NCBI RefSeq assembly: GCF_001625365.1
Contig: NZ_LJJF01000001.1
Coordinates: forward strand, 5,276,501 to 5,340,500
Direction: 5' to 3'
Origin: Streptomyces sp. MJM8645
GTDB lineage: Bacteria; Actinomycetota; Actinomycetes; Streptomycetales; Streptomycetaceae
Length of the DNA: 64,000 nt
Positions 15,961-24,454 of the stretch are shown here, piece after piece; within the stretch, counting starts at the first letter, position 1; each line of letters starts with the position of its first letter. The position numbers were made by a program, and so were the translations under genes. The notes beneath the pieces are model-generated. The model did no database searches. It saw nothing but the letters and a program-made list of their open reading frames with translations, and had not been told where the DNA came from.

Positions 15961-17490
15961 GTGCCCACCCCCACCCGCTTCCGCCTCGCCGGACTGGCCG
16001 AGCGCCTGCCCGAGCGCGTCCGTACCCATGTGCAGACCGGGTACTGGACGAGGCTGGTGCCGGTGCTCGCGCTGGTCGCGCTGCTCACCCACATCCCGTC
16101 CTTCGCCCGGCCCGTCTGGAGCCCCGACGAGGGGTTCCTGGCCACCCAGGCCCGGATGCTGGCCGACGGCGGAGTGCTGTACGACACCGTGGTGGACCGC
16201 AAGCCGCCGTTGCTCCCCTGGCTCTACCAGGCCTGCTTCACGATCTTCGGCTCCGCCTCGCTGTGGCCGCTGCGCACCCTGGCGGTGGGCGCCCACCTGG
16301 TCACCGCGATCCTGCTGGCGTCCATCGCCCGCGGCCGCTGGGGCAACCGGGCCGGGGCCGGCGCGGGACTGCTCTACCTGCTGGTCTCCATCGGGCTCTC
16401 CCCGGAGGACACCCAGGCGGCGACCTTCGAGGTCTTCATGCTGCCCGCCATGGTGGCCGCGTTCCGGTACGCCGAGCGCCGCCGCTGGCTGGCCGCGGGC
16501 ATCGCGGTGGCGCTCTGCTCGCTGACCAAGCAGACCGGCGGCGCGGTGCTGCTACCGGTGCTCTGGATGCTGTTCCAGGACGCCCGCCGGCGCGGGGTGC
16601 GCTGGCCGCCCGCCCTGTTCAAGATCGGCTTCGGCTTCATCCTGCCGATAGCGCTGGTCGCGGTCATCCTGACCAAGCCCAAGGGCTTCCTGTTCTGGGT
16701 GGTCACCGGCAGCGGGGACTACGCCTCCTTCGGCGGCGCCTGGCTCCAGATGATCGGCCGCGCGCTCGGCAACTCGGCCATCCTGGTCGCGGCCGGGCTG
16801 GGCTTCCTGCTCCCGGTCGGGCGCCGGCTCTGGCTCAAGCACCGCCACCGGCCGCTGCCCGTCGCCGGGGAGGAGCACGGCTCCACCGGGGACCTATGGG
16901 TCTGGCTGGCGTCCTCGGTCGTCGCGGTCAGCGTGGGCTTCCACTTCTTCGGCCACTACTACCTTCAGCTGATCCCCCCGCTGGTGCTGCTGGGCACCGG
17001 GGCGGTGGCCACCTCGGCGGTCCGCTGGAAGCCCGTCCTGGTGTACACCACGGTCGCCTCGACGGTCTTCTGGGCGCTGGCCCTGGCCTGGCCGGGGGAG
17101 CGGCTCAACCGCACCACCGAGGTCGCCACCGCGGTCGCCGCCCAGACCACCCCCAAGGACACCGTCCTGGTCTGGGGCATGCACCCCGAGCTGTACTGGC
17201 TGGCCGACCGAAAGCCCGCCACCCGCTACCTGACCGCCGGCTTCCTGACCAACTACAGCGGCGGCAAGGACGGCAACGCCAACGTGGGCGAGCAGTTCAG
17301 CGTCAGCAACGCCTGGCAGACCTTCGACAAGGAGCTCGCCGACAACCTGCCCGAGGTCGTGGTGGACGACTCCGGCATCGCCCCGTACCAGCCGGTGCTG
17401 GTCCCGCGGATCGAGAACCTGCTGGACACCCACTACGAGATGGTCGGCGTCTTCGCCGACACCGTGGTCTACCGCCTCAAGAAGAGCTGA
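15961..17490 (+). CDS. Glycosyltransferase family 39-like membrane protein
   Basis: 509 residues from the GTG at 15961, nine bases after GGTAGG; a TTG at 15952 is an alternative. After a cytoplasmic start there are about ten hydrophobic segments. The first external loop has WSPDEGFLATQARMLADGG followed by VVDRKPPLLPWLYQ, the acidic DE...DRKPP pattern of GT39/PMT and ArnT-type transferases, which use lipid-phosphate sugars. The C-terminal ~150 residues form a soluble external domain (WGMHPELYWLADRKPA, VVVDDSGIAPY). Likely role: sugar transfer to a cell-surface acceptor. The acceptor is unknown. Confidence 0.75.
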   Translation: MPTPTRFRLAGLAERLPERVRTHVQTGYWTRLVPVLALVALLTHIPSFARPVWSPDEGFLATQARMLADGGVLYDTVVDRKPPLLPWLYQACFTIFGSASLWPLRTLAVGAHLVTAILLASIARGRWGNRAGAGAGLLYLLVSIGLSPEDTQAATFEVFMLPAMVAAFRYAERRRWLAAGIAVALCSLTKQTGGAVLLPVLWMLFQDARRRGVRWPPALFKIGFGFILPIALVAVILTKPKGFLFWVVTGSGDYASFGGAWLQMIGRALGNSAILVAAGLGFLLPVGRRLWLKHRHRPLPVAGEEHGSTGDLWVWLASSVVAVSVGFHFFGHYYLQLIPPLVLLGTGAVATSAVRWKPVLVYTTVASTVFWALALAWPGERLNRTTEVATAVAAQTTPKDTVLVWGMHPELYWLADRKPATRYLTAGFLTNYSGGKDGNANVGEQFSVSNAWQTFDKELADNLPEVVVDDSGIAPYQPVLVPRIENLLDTHYEMVGVFADTVVYRLKKS

Positions 17491-17508
17491 CCACCCCCCC
17501 CCGCACAC

Positions 17509-17549
17509 GCCGGAGCCCCGGTGACCGTCCAGGTCACCGGGGCTCCGGC
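17509..17549. terminator. Bidirectional terminator
   Basis: A perfect 18-bp stem with a five-base loop (arms 17509-17526 and 17532-17549) between the convergent glycosyltransferase and fadB genes. Confidence 0.9.
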
Positions 17550-17567
17550 ATGCGGTGGCGCTGCGCG

Positions 17568-19697
17568 TTACGCGGGCACCGAGGCCACGCCGGGGGCGAG
17601 GAAGCGCTTGCCGTTCACCCGCTCCGAGACGCCCTCACGGTCCAGGTACGGGGTGATCCCGCCCAGGTGGAAGGGCCAGCCGGCGCCGGTGATCATGCAG
17701 AGGTCGATGTCCTGCGCCTCGGCGACGACACCCTCCTCCAGCATCAGGCCGATCTCCTGGGCCACGGCCTCCAGGGAGCGGTTCAGGACCTGCTCCTCGG
17801 TCAGCACGGTGTCGCCGAAGGACAGCAGCTCCAGCACCTCGGGGTCGAGGACCTGCTTGCCGTCCACCCAGGTGTAGAAGCCGCGCTTGCCGGCCTTGAC
17901 CACCTTGCCGAGGTTCTCGGAGACGGCGAACCGCTCCGGGAACGCGCCGTGCAGGGTCTCCGAGACGTGCAGCGCGATGGCCGGGCCGACCAGCTCCAGC
18001 AGCACGATCGGGGACATCGGCAGGCCGAGCGGCTCGACGCCCTTCTCGACGGTGGCGATCGGGGTGCCCTCGTCGATGATGGTCTGGATCTCGCCCATGA
18101 AGCGGGTCAGGATCCGGTTCACCACGAACGCCGGGGCGTCCTTGACCAGCACCGAGGTCTTCTTCAGCTTCTTCGAGACGCCGAAGGCGGTGGCCAGCGA
18201 GGCGTCGTCGGTCTGCTCGCCGCGGACGATCTCCAGCAGCGGCAGGATCGCGACCGGGTTGAAGAAGTGGAAGCCGACGACCCGCTCGGGGTGCTTCAGC
18301 TTCGAGGCCATCTCGGTGACCGACAGCGAGGAGGTGTTGGTCGCCAGCACGCAGGTCGGCGAGACCACGTTCTCCAGGTCCGCGAAGACGGTCTGCTTGA
18401 CGCCCATCTCCTCGAACACGGCCTCGATCACGAAGTCCGCGTCGCCGAAGGCGGCGGCCTTGTCGAGCGAGCCGCTGACCAGGCCCTTGAGACGGTTGGC
18501 CTTGTCCTGGCCGATCCGGCCCTTGCCGAGCAGCTTGTCGATCTCGGCGTGGACGTAGCCGACGCCCTTGTCGACGCGCTCCTGGTCGATGTCGGTGAGG
18601 ACCACCGGCACCTCCAGACGGCGGGCGAACAGCAGCGCCAGCTGCGAGGCCATCAGACCGGCGCCGACGACGCCGACCTTGTTGACCTGGCGGGCCAGCG
18701 ACTTGTCCGGCGCGCCGACCGGGCGCTTGGCCCGGCGCTGCACCAGGTTGAAGGCGTAGATGCCGCTGCGCAGCTCGCCGCTCATGATGAGGTCGGCCAG
18801 GGCGGCGTCCTCGGCGTCGAAGCCGGCCTGGAGGTCGGAGTCCTTGACCTGCTGGATGATGTCCAGCGCCTTGTAGGCGGCCGGCGCGGCGCCGTGCACC
18901 TTGGCGTCGGCGACCAGGCGGCCCCAGGCGACGGCGTCGTCCCAGGCCTTGCCGCGGTCGATCTCCTCGCGCTCGACGACGACGTCGCCCTTGAGGACCT
19001 TGGCGGCCCACAGCAGCGACTGCTCCAGGAAGTCGGCCGGCTCGAAGATCGCGTCGGCGATCCCCAGCTCGAACACGTCCTTGCCCTTGAGCTGCTTGTT
19101 CTGGTTCATCGAGTTCTCGATGATGACCTTGATCGCCTTCGAGGGGCCGATCAGGTTCGGCAGCAGGGTGCAGCCGCCCCAGCCGGGGACGAGGCCCAGG
19201 AAGACCTCCGGCAGCGAGAACGCCGGGACGCCCGCGCTGACCGTGCGGTAGGTGGCGTGCAGGCCGACCTCGACGCCGCCGCCCATCGCCGCGCCGTTGT
19301 AGAAGGCGAAGGAGGGGACGGGCAGCGCGGCGATCCGCTTGAAGACCTCGTGGCCGCCCTTGCCGATGGCCAGCGCGTCCGCGTGCTCCTTGAGCAGCTC
19401 GACGCCCTTGAGGTCGGCGCCGACCGCGAAGATGAACGGCTTGCCGGTGACGGCGACGGCGACGACCTTGCCCTCGGCGGCCTCGGCCTCGACCTGGTCC
19501 AGCGCGGCGGACAGCTTCAGCAGCGAGCCCGGGCCGAAGGTGGTCGGCTTGGTGTGGTCGAAGCCGTTGTCCAGGGTGATCAGGGCCAGCTTGCCGGCCT
19601 GCAGCGGCAGGTCCAGGTGGCGCACGTGCGCGGTCGTGACGACCTCGCCCGGGAACAGTTCGGCGCCGTGCTGCAGCAGCTCAGTGGTGCTCGTCAT
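17568..19697 (-). CDS. fadB: Fatty acid oxidation complex alpha subunit: enoyl-CoA hydratase / 3-hydroxyacyl-CoA dehydrogenase
   Basis: 709 residues from the ATG at 19697, two bases after the fadA stop. It carries out hydration and NAD-dependent oxidation in beta-oxidation. The N-terminal crotonase half shows AVGADLKGVELL and YNGAAMGGGVEVGLHATYR (oxyanion hole region). The dehydrogenase half begins with the Rossmann motif VGVVGAGLMASQLAL and includes VVGFHFFNPVAILPLLEIV, with the catalytic His in FHFFNP. Both C-terminal 3HCDH domains are present. It is translationally linked with fadA and would form the trifunctional complex with it. Confidence 0.93.
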   Translation of the reverse strand: MTSTTELLQHGAELFPGEVVTTAHVRHLDLPLQAGKLALITLDNGFDHTKPTTFGPGSLLKLSAALDQVEAEAAEGKVVAVAVTGKPFIFAVGADLKGVELLKEHADALAIGKGGHEVFKRIAALPVPSFAFYNGAAMGGGVEVGLHATYRTVSAGVPAFSLPEVFLGLVPGWGGCTLLPNLIGPSKAIKVIIENSMNQNKQLKGKDVFELGIADAIFEPADFLEQSLLWAAKVLKGDVVVEREEIDRGKAWDDAVAWGRLVADAKVHGAAPAAYKALDIIQQVKDSDLQAGFDAEDAALADLIMSGELRSGIYAFNLVQRRAKRPVGAPDKSLARQVNKVGVVGAGLMASQLALLFARRLEVPVVLTDIDQERVDKGVGYVHAEIDKLLGKGRIGQDKANRLKGLVSGSLDKAAAFGDADFVIEAVFEEMGVKQTVFADLENVVSPTCVLATNTSSLSVTEMASKLKHPERVVGFHFFNPVAILPLLEIVRGEQTDDASLATAFGVSKKLKKTSVLVKDAPAFVVNRILTRFMGEIQTIIDEGTPIATVEKGVEPLGLPMSPIVLLELVGPAIALHVSETLHGAFPERFAVSENLGKVVKAGKRGFYTWVDGKQVLDPEVLELLSFGDTVLTEEQVLNRSLEAVAQEIGLMLEEGVVAEAQDIDLCMITGAGWPFHLGGITPYLDREGVSERVNGKRFLAPGVASVPA

Positions 19698-19699
19698 GT

Positions 19700-20944
19700 T
19701 CACTTACCACCCTCGAGCTCGGACGACTTTTCCGCTCCGCTCCAGTGCGGGTTCTCCCAGATGACGGTCCCGCCCATACCGAACCCGATGCACATCGTGG
19801 TGAGGCCGTAGCGGACGTCCGGGCGCTGCTCGAAGCGGCGGGCCAGCTGGTTCATCAGGCGCACGCCGGAGGAGGCCAGCGGGTGGCCGAAGGCGATCGC
19901 ACCGCCGTACGGGTTGACCCGCTCGTCGTCGTCCGCGATGCCGTAGTGGTCCAGGAAGGACAGCACCTGGACGGCGAAGGCCTCGTTGACCTCGAAGGCC
20001 TGGATGTCGTCGATGGTCAGACCGGCCTTGGCCAGCGCCTTCTCGGTGGCCGGCACCGGGCCGATGCCCATGACCTCGGGCTCCACGCCCGCGAAGGCGT
20101 AGGAGACCAGGCGCATCTTGACCGGGAGGCCGAGCTCCTCGGCGACGTCCTCGGCGGCCAGCAGCGAGGCGGTGGCGCCGTCGTTGAGGCCGGCCGAGTT
20201 GCCCGCGGTGATGTTGCCGTGCGGGCGGAAGGGGGTCTTCAGGCCGGCCAGGCTCTCCATCGTGGTGCCCGGGCGCATCGGCTCGTCCACGGTGGCCAGG
20301 CCCCAGCCGGTCTCGCCGACCTCGGGGTTGGTGTTGCGGATCGAGATCGGCACCAGGTCGGGCTGGATGTCGCCGTTGGCGTACGCCTTGGCGGCCTTCT
20401 CCTGCGAGCGCACGGCGTAGGCGTCGCAGCGCTCCTTGGTCAGGTGCGGGAACCGGTCGTGCAGGTTCTCCGCGGTCATGCCCATGAACAGGGCGGACTC
20501 GTCGACCAGCTTCTCGGAGACGAAGCGCGGGTTCGGGTCGACGCCCTCGCCCATCGGGTGGCGGCCCATGTGCTCGACGCCGCCGGCCACGACCACGTCG
20601 TACGCGCCGAAGGCGATGCCGCCGGCGGTGGCGGTCACGGCCGTGAGCGCACCGGCGCACATGCGGTCGATCGAGTAGCCGGGGACGGACTTGGGCAGGC
20701 CGGACAGCAGGGCGGCGGTGCGCCCGATGGTCAGACCCTGGTCGCCGATCTGCGTGGTGGCCGCGATGGCGACCTCGTCGATGCGCTCGACGGGCAGGTT
20801 CGGGTTACGGCGCACGAGCTCCCGGATGCACTTGACGACCAGGTCGTCGGCGCGCGTCTCGTGGTAGATGCCCTTCGGGCCGGCCTTGCCGAACGGGGTG
20901 CGGACGCCATCGACGAAGACGACGTCCCTCGCGGTACGAGGCAC
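19700..20944 (-). CDS. fadA: Acetyl-CoA C-acyltransferase (beta-ketothiolase)
   Basis: 414 residues from the GTG at 20944, with GGGAGGAG upstream; the open frame extends nine codons further without a good site. The protein cleaves 3-ketoacyl-CoA to acetyl-CoA. The nucleophile Cys is in SIDRMCAGALTAVTATAG, the catalytic His in AFGHPLASSGVR, and the second Cys in TMCIGFGMGGTVIWE. Length and order are normal for the thiolase fold. It is the first gene of a fadA-fadB operon, with a palindromic operator candidate about 85 bases upstream. Confidence 0.95.
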   Translation of the reverse strand: MPRTARDVVFVDGVRTPFGKAGPKGIYHETRADDLVVKCIRELVRRNPNLPVERIDEVAIAATTQIGDQGLTIGRTAALLSGLPKSVPGYSIDRMCAGALTAVTATAGGIAFGAYDVVVAGGVEHMGRHPMGEGVDPNPRFVSEKLVDESALFMGMTAENLHDRFPHLTKERCDAYAVRSQEKAAKAYANGDIQPDLVPISIRNTNPEVGETGWGLATVDEPMRPGTTMESLAGLKTPFRPHGNITAGNSAGLNDGATASLLAAEDVAEELGLPVKMRLVSYAFAGVEPEVMGIGPVPATEKALAKAGLTIDDIQAFEVNEAFAVQVLSFLDHYGIADDDERVNPYGGAIAFGHPLASSGVRLMNQLARRFEQRPDVRYGLTTMCIGFGMGGTVIWENPHWSGAEKSSELEGGK

Positions 20945-21028
20945 GGGGGCTCTCCTCCCAGGGACCAACATTTGAGGTGGGCAGGCTGCCGCCGGTGAAG
21001 ACCCGAGCGGCGCCGCTCCACCGCCATG

Positions 21029-21042
21029 CTACCGGTCGGTAA
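21029..21042 (-). promoter_or_regulatory. Palindromic operator upstream of fadA
   Basis: CTACCGGTCGGTAA (minus strand TTACCGACCGGTAG) is an inverted repeat of TACCG/CGGTA about 85 bases before the fadA start. The form and position suit a TetR-type repressor of fatty-acid genes. The regulator is not in this window. Confidence 0.5.
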
Positions 21043-21135
21043 CCAACCTGCCCAGGCCTCACGGAGGGTTCACCCCGTGTGTCCCGCGACACGTCCGACC
21101 GGCGGGGTTCGAAAGACGGACCCCGGATACGCCGA

Positions 21136-21166
21136 AGGGGGCGCCGTCACAAGGACGGCGCCCCCT
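21136..21166 (-). terminator. Terminator after rnd
   Basis: A 13-bp perfect stem (AGGGGGCGCCGTC at 21136-21148 and its complement at 21154-21166), just past the rnd stop at 21183. Confidence 0.85.
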
Positions 21167-21182
21167 CCGGACACGCCCCGGG

Positions 21183-22427
21183 TCAGTCCTGGGCGGCCGC
21201 GGCCTCGGCGAACGCGGTGGCCATCACCGGCGCCACCAGGTCGACCTGCCACTGCCGGGCGCCGAGCCGGCGCAGTGCGGCGGCCACGCCCATGGCGGCC
21301 GGATCGGCCGGCGGCTCCCAGGAGACCCGGCGCACCAGGTCCGGGGTGATCAGGTTCTCGGCCGGCAGGTTGTGCCGCTCGGCGAGGTCCGCGACCGCGG
21401 CGCGCGCCCCGGACAGCCGGGCGGCGGCCACCGGGTCCTTCTCGGCCCAGGCCCGCGGCGGCGGCGGCCCGTCGTGCGGCGCGGAGGCCGGCGGCAGCTG
21501 GTTCTCCGGGACTTCCCGGCCCCGCTGGACGGCCGCCAGCCACTGCTCCAGCTGGCGCCGGTGGACCCGCGGCCCGAAGCCCTGGACGCCCTGCAGCGCG
21601 GCGATGTTCAGCGGCATGGCCAGCGCGGCGTTGACGATCGCGGCGTCCGAGAGCACCCGGCCCGGCGAGACGTCGCGCTCCTGCGCCAGCCGGTCCCGGG
21701 CCAGCCACAGCTCGCGCACCACGGCCAGCTGGCGGCGCCGGCGGACCTTGTGCAGCTGCGAGGTGCGGCGCCACGGGTCGGTGCGCGGTGCCGGGCGCGG
21801 TGCGGCGGCGATCGCCGCGAACTCCTCCAGCGCCCAGCCGAGCTTGCCCTGGGCGTCCAGCTCCTGTTCGAGTGCGTCGCGCAGCTCGACCAGCACCTCG
21901 ACGTCCAGAGCGGCGTAGCGCAGCCACGGCTCGGGCAGCGGGCGGGTGGACCAGTCGACCGCGGAGTGCTCCTTGGCCAGGCTCAGCCCGAGCACGCTCT
22001 CGGTCATCGGCCCGAGGCCGACCCGGGCGAAGCCGGCGATCCGCCCGGCCAGCTCGGTGTCGAACAGCTGCCGGGGTCTCATGCCGACCTCGGCCAGGCA
22101 GGGCAGGTCCTGGGTGGCCGCGTGCACCACCCATTCGGTGTCGGCGAGGGCATCGCCCAGGCCGCTGAGGTCGGGGCAGGCGATCGGGTCGATCAGCGCA
22201 CTGCCGGCGCCCACGCGGCGCAGCTGGATGAGGTACGCGCGCTGGCCGTAGCGGTAGCCGGAGGCCCGCTCGGCGTCGACGGCGACCGGTCCGGTGCCCC
22301 CGGCGAAGGCGGCGACGGTGGCGGCCAGCGCCTGCTCGTCCGCCACGACGGGCGGGATCCCCTCCTTCGGTTCGAGGAGCGGGACCGGGGCTGCTTCTTC
22401 TGGGATGGCTGCTACGGCGTCGGTCAC
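21183..22427 (-). CDS. rnd: Ribonuclease D
   Basis: 414 residues. RNase D is a 3'-5' exoribonuclease that trims tRNA and other RNA precursors. The DEDDy catalytic residues are visible: VAVDAERASGYRYG (D and E), HAATQDLPCL (D), and YAALDVEVLVELRDAL (Y and D). The HRDC domain follows at about residues 210-300 (ARDRLAQERDVSPGRVLSD), and the C-terminus has the extra domain usual in actinobacteria. The gene ends in a strong hairpin and lies downstream of whiI on the same strand, but a second hairpin at 22533-22571 separates them. Confidence 0.93.
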   Translation of the reverse strand: MTDAVAAIPEEAAPVPLLEPKEGIPPVVADEQALAATVAAFAGGTGPVAVDAERASGYRYGQRAYLIQLRRVGAGSALIDPIACPDLSGLGDALADTEWVVHAATQDLPCLAEVGMRPRQLFDTELAGRIAGFARVGLGPMTESVLGLSLAKEHSAVDWSTRPLPEPWLRYAALDVEVLVELRDALEQELDAQGKLGWALEEFAAIAAAPRPAPRTDPWRRTSQLHKVRRRRQLAVVRELWLARDRLAQERDVSPGRVLSDAAIVNAALAMPLNIAALQGVQGFGPRVHRRQLEQWLAAVQRGREVPENQLPPASAPHDGPPPPRAWAEKDPVAAARLSGARAAVADLAERHNLPAENLITPDLVRRVSWEPPADPAAMGVAAALRRLGARQWQVDLVAPVMATAFAEAAAAQD

Positions 22428-22532
22428 CCACCAAGGGTACGACGGTCCTCGCGGCCGGGAGTGTTGTCGGACTGGTCAGACCGGGTCCGTGACTATGCCA
22501 CGGGGCCCGGGCGGTGGCCGAGGGGCACGGCT

Positions 22533-22571
22533 ACGGCGGCCGAGGAGGAAACGTTCCTCCTCGGCCGCCGT
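22533..22571 (-). terminator. Terminator after whiI
   Basis: An 18-bp perfect stem with a three-base loop. The arms are 22533-22550 (ACGGCGGCCGAGGAGGAA) and 22554-22571, immediately after the whiI stop at 22591. Confidence 0.9.
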
Positions 22572-22590
22572 GGCGGGGCCGTCCGAGGAC

Positions 22591-23325
22591 TCAGTGGATG
22601 ATGCCGGTGCGCAGCGCGACCGCGACCATCCCGGCGCGGTCGCCGGTGCCCAGCTTGCGGGCGATCCGGGCGAGGTGGCTCTTGACGGTGAGTGCCGACA
22701 GGCCCATCGCCACCCCGATCGCCTTGTTCGACTGTCCTTCGGCGACCAGCCGCAGCACCTCGACCTCACGGCCCGACAGCTCGCGGTAGGCGGACTGCTG
22801 CGTGCCCGGCGCACCGGGTGCACCGGGGGCTCCGTGGGTTCCGTGGGCGCCCGGCGCACCCACGGCGCCCGGCATGCCCGGCATGCCGGGGCGGCGCATC
22901 CGCCCGGCCAGCCCGGCGGCGCCGAGCGGCAGGCCCGGGCGGCCGGGCATCGCCACGTTGGTGCGGGTGCCCGTGACGACGTATCCCTTGACGCCGCCGG
23001 CCAGCGCGCTGCGCACGGCGCCGATGTCGTCGGCGGCGGACAGGGCCAGGCCGTTGGGCCAGCCCGCGGCGCGGGTCTCGGCGAGGATGGTCAGGCCGGA
23101 GCCGTCCGGCAGGTGTACGTCGGCGACGCAGATGTCGCGCGGGGTGGAGACCCGGGGGCGGGCCTCGGCGATCGAGGACACTTCGATCACGTCTCGGACG
23201 CCGAGCGCCCACAGATGGCGGGTGACGGTGTTTCGGACACGGGGATCGGCGATGACCACCATGGCGGTGGGCTTGGTCGGCCGGTAGGCGACCACGTTTG
23301 CGGGGTGCTCAAGAAGGACCGACAC
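22591..23325 (-). CDS. whiI: Atypical response regulator WhiI with a collagen-like linker
   Basis: 244 residues from a GTG preceded by AGGAGG. The N-terminal receiver-like domain has VADVHLPDGSGL with the phospho-acceptor position at Asp69, but the usual acidic pair near the N-terminus is reduced to IADP, so normal phosphorylation is doubtful. The C-terminal LuxR/NarL-type helix-turn-helix is complete (ELSGREVEVLRLVAEGQSNK, then LTVKSHLARIARKLG). Between them, residues ~146-175 form a Gly-X-Y run (PGMPGMPGAVGAPGAHG). In S. coelicolor whiI (SCO6029) is an orphan regulator needed for aerial hyphae to mature into spores. The match is based on domain structure and on its position between rnd and DUF3000/hemE. 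Confidence 0.8.
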   Translation of the reverse strand: MSVLLEHPANVVAYRPTKPTAMVVIADPRVRNTVTRHLWALGVRDVIEVSSIAEARPRVSTPRDICVADVHLPDGSGLTILAETRAAGWPNGLALSAADDIGAVRSALAGGVKGYVVTGTRTNVAMPGRPGLPLGAAGLAGRMRRPGMPGMPGAVGAPGAHGTHGAPGAPGAPGTQQSAYRELSGREVEVLRLVAEGQSNKAIGVAMGLSALTVKSHLARIARKLGTGDRAGMVAVALRTGIIH

Positions 23326-23645
23326 CAGGCCTCCTGCGGGGAGTGGCGGACGGAACCCCGAGGGGGCGGTCGGAGTGTTCCGCGTTCGGAAAGGGTCACA
23401 GTCTGCTTCGGCAGCTACCGTGCCCGGCTTTAGCGAAAGATCACGATCTAGTGAGTAACAATACGGACAAATCGCGCATATGAGTGATGCGACCCGTCAT
23501 GAATTCGCACAAAATCGATCAGATCTGGTGCTGATCGGTCGGTTTCAACCGGTTAATTGACCCAGAGCGGGATCGAAGTCACACTCCGTCAGCCCTGGGG
23601 GTGGCATCGGGGCCGCCGGGGCCGCCCGGCCCGGGGCGCCACTCC
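23326..23645 (-). promoter_or_regulatory. whiI upstream region
   Basis: This 320-base gap is AT-rich by local standards. It contains the inverted repeat AGATCACGATCT (23438-23449), the adjacent AGTGAGTAAC (23450-23459), and AGTGATGCGACCCGTCAT near 23480. AGTGA...TCA-type halves resemble the sites of BldD, a developmental repressor that controls whi genes. No promoter hexamers are clear. The assignment is inference. Confidence 0.35.
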
Positions 23646-24308
23646 TCAGTGCGAACGAGGACGCCGCCGCGCGGGCATCGGGACCACCCCACCGAGTGAC
23701 GGCACATCGGCCGGCGCCTGCGGGGCCGGCGAGGCCGGCGGCAGGCCGGCGCTGATGCACAGCAGGTCCCCCCAGGCCGCCAGGTGCCGCTCGAACCGGC
23801 CGTCGGCCGGCGTCCAGGAGGCCCGGATCTCGATCTCGGTCGAGGACGGGCGGTCCGCCAGCCCGCCGAAGTACTGCGAGGCGCAGTGGCTCACCGTGCC
23901 GGACGGCTCCGCGTACCCGGCCCCGTGCGCCTGCAGCGAGTCCAGCAGCCAGGCCCAGCCGACCTCCGAGAGCATCGGGTCGCCGGCCATCTCCGGCTCC
24001 AGCTCCGCCCGGGTCATCGTCACCACCCGGAACTCCCCGTTCCAGGCCTCCTGCCCGGCCGGGTCGTACAGCAGCACCAGCCGGCCGTCCGCCAGCTCCT
24101 CGCCGTCCACCTCCACCGAGGCGGTCACCGCGAACGCGTACGGGGCCAGCCGGCGCGGGGCCGGCGCGGGGGAGAGCTGGATCTCGGGCCGCAGCCGGGC
24201 GCCGTCGAGGGCCTCCACGGCGGCCCGGAACTCGCTCGGAGCCCCCTCCCGACCTGTTCCGCCACCTGCTCCGCCACCCTGCGCGGGGTGCCCGCCGACC
24301 GCTGCCAT
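23646..24308 (-). CDS. DUF3000 family protein
   Basis: 220 residues. Typical of the actinobacterial DUF3000 family: PSEFRAAVEALDGARLRPEI at the start, LAPYAFAVTASVEVDGEELA, GRLVLLYDPAGQEAWNGEFR, DPMLSEVGWAWLLDSLQAHG, and FGGLADRPSSTEIEIRASWT. It is cytosolic, and no catalytic motif is visible. It sits divergently from hemE, with a 146-base gap, and upstream of whiI. Conservation of this position across streptomycetes is recalled. Function unknown. Confidence 0.8.
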   Translation of the reverse strand: MAAVGGHPAQGGGAGGGTGREGAPSEFRAAVEALDGARLRPEIQLSPAPAPRRLAPYAFAVTASVEVDGEELADGRLVLLYDPAGQEAWNGEFRVVTMTRAELEPEMAGDPMLSEVGWAWLLDSLQAHGAGYAEPSGTVSHCASQYFGGLADRPSSTEIEIRASWTPADGRFERHLAAWGDLLCISAGLPPASPAPQAPADVPSLGGVVPMPARRRPRSH

Positions 24309-24454
24309 GACCCGAAGACTAGGTCGAAAACCGCGGTTAAGGCCGCAACTTCCGTCCGAGCGGCGTGCCGGAACGGCAAACCCGGCCAGATCTTGGAGGA
24401 ACCGACGAGACCGGCCGGGAAGAGCGCCCCGAGGCGCATGCGAAGATTTGGACC

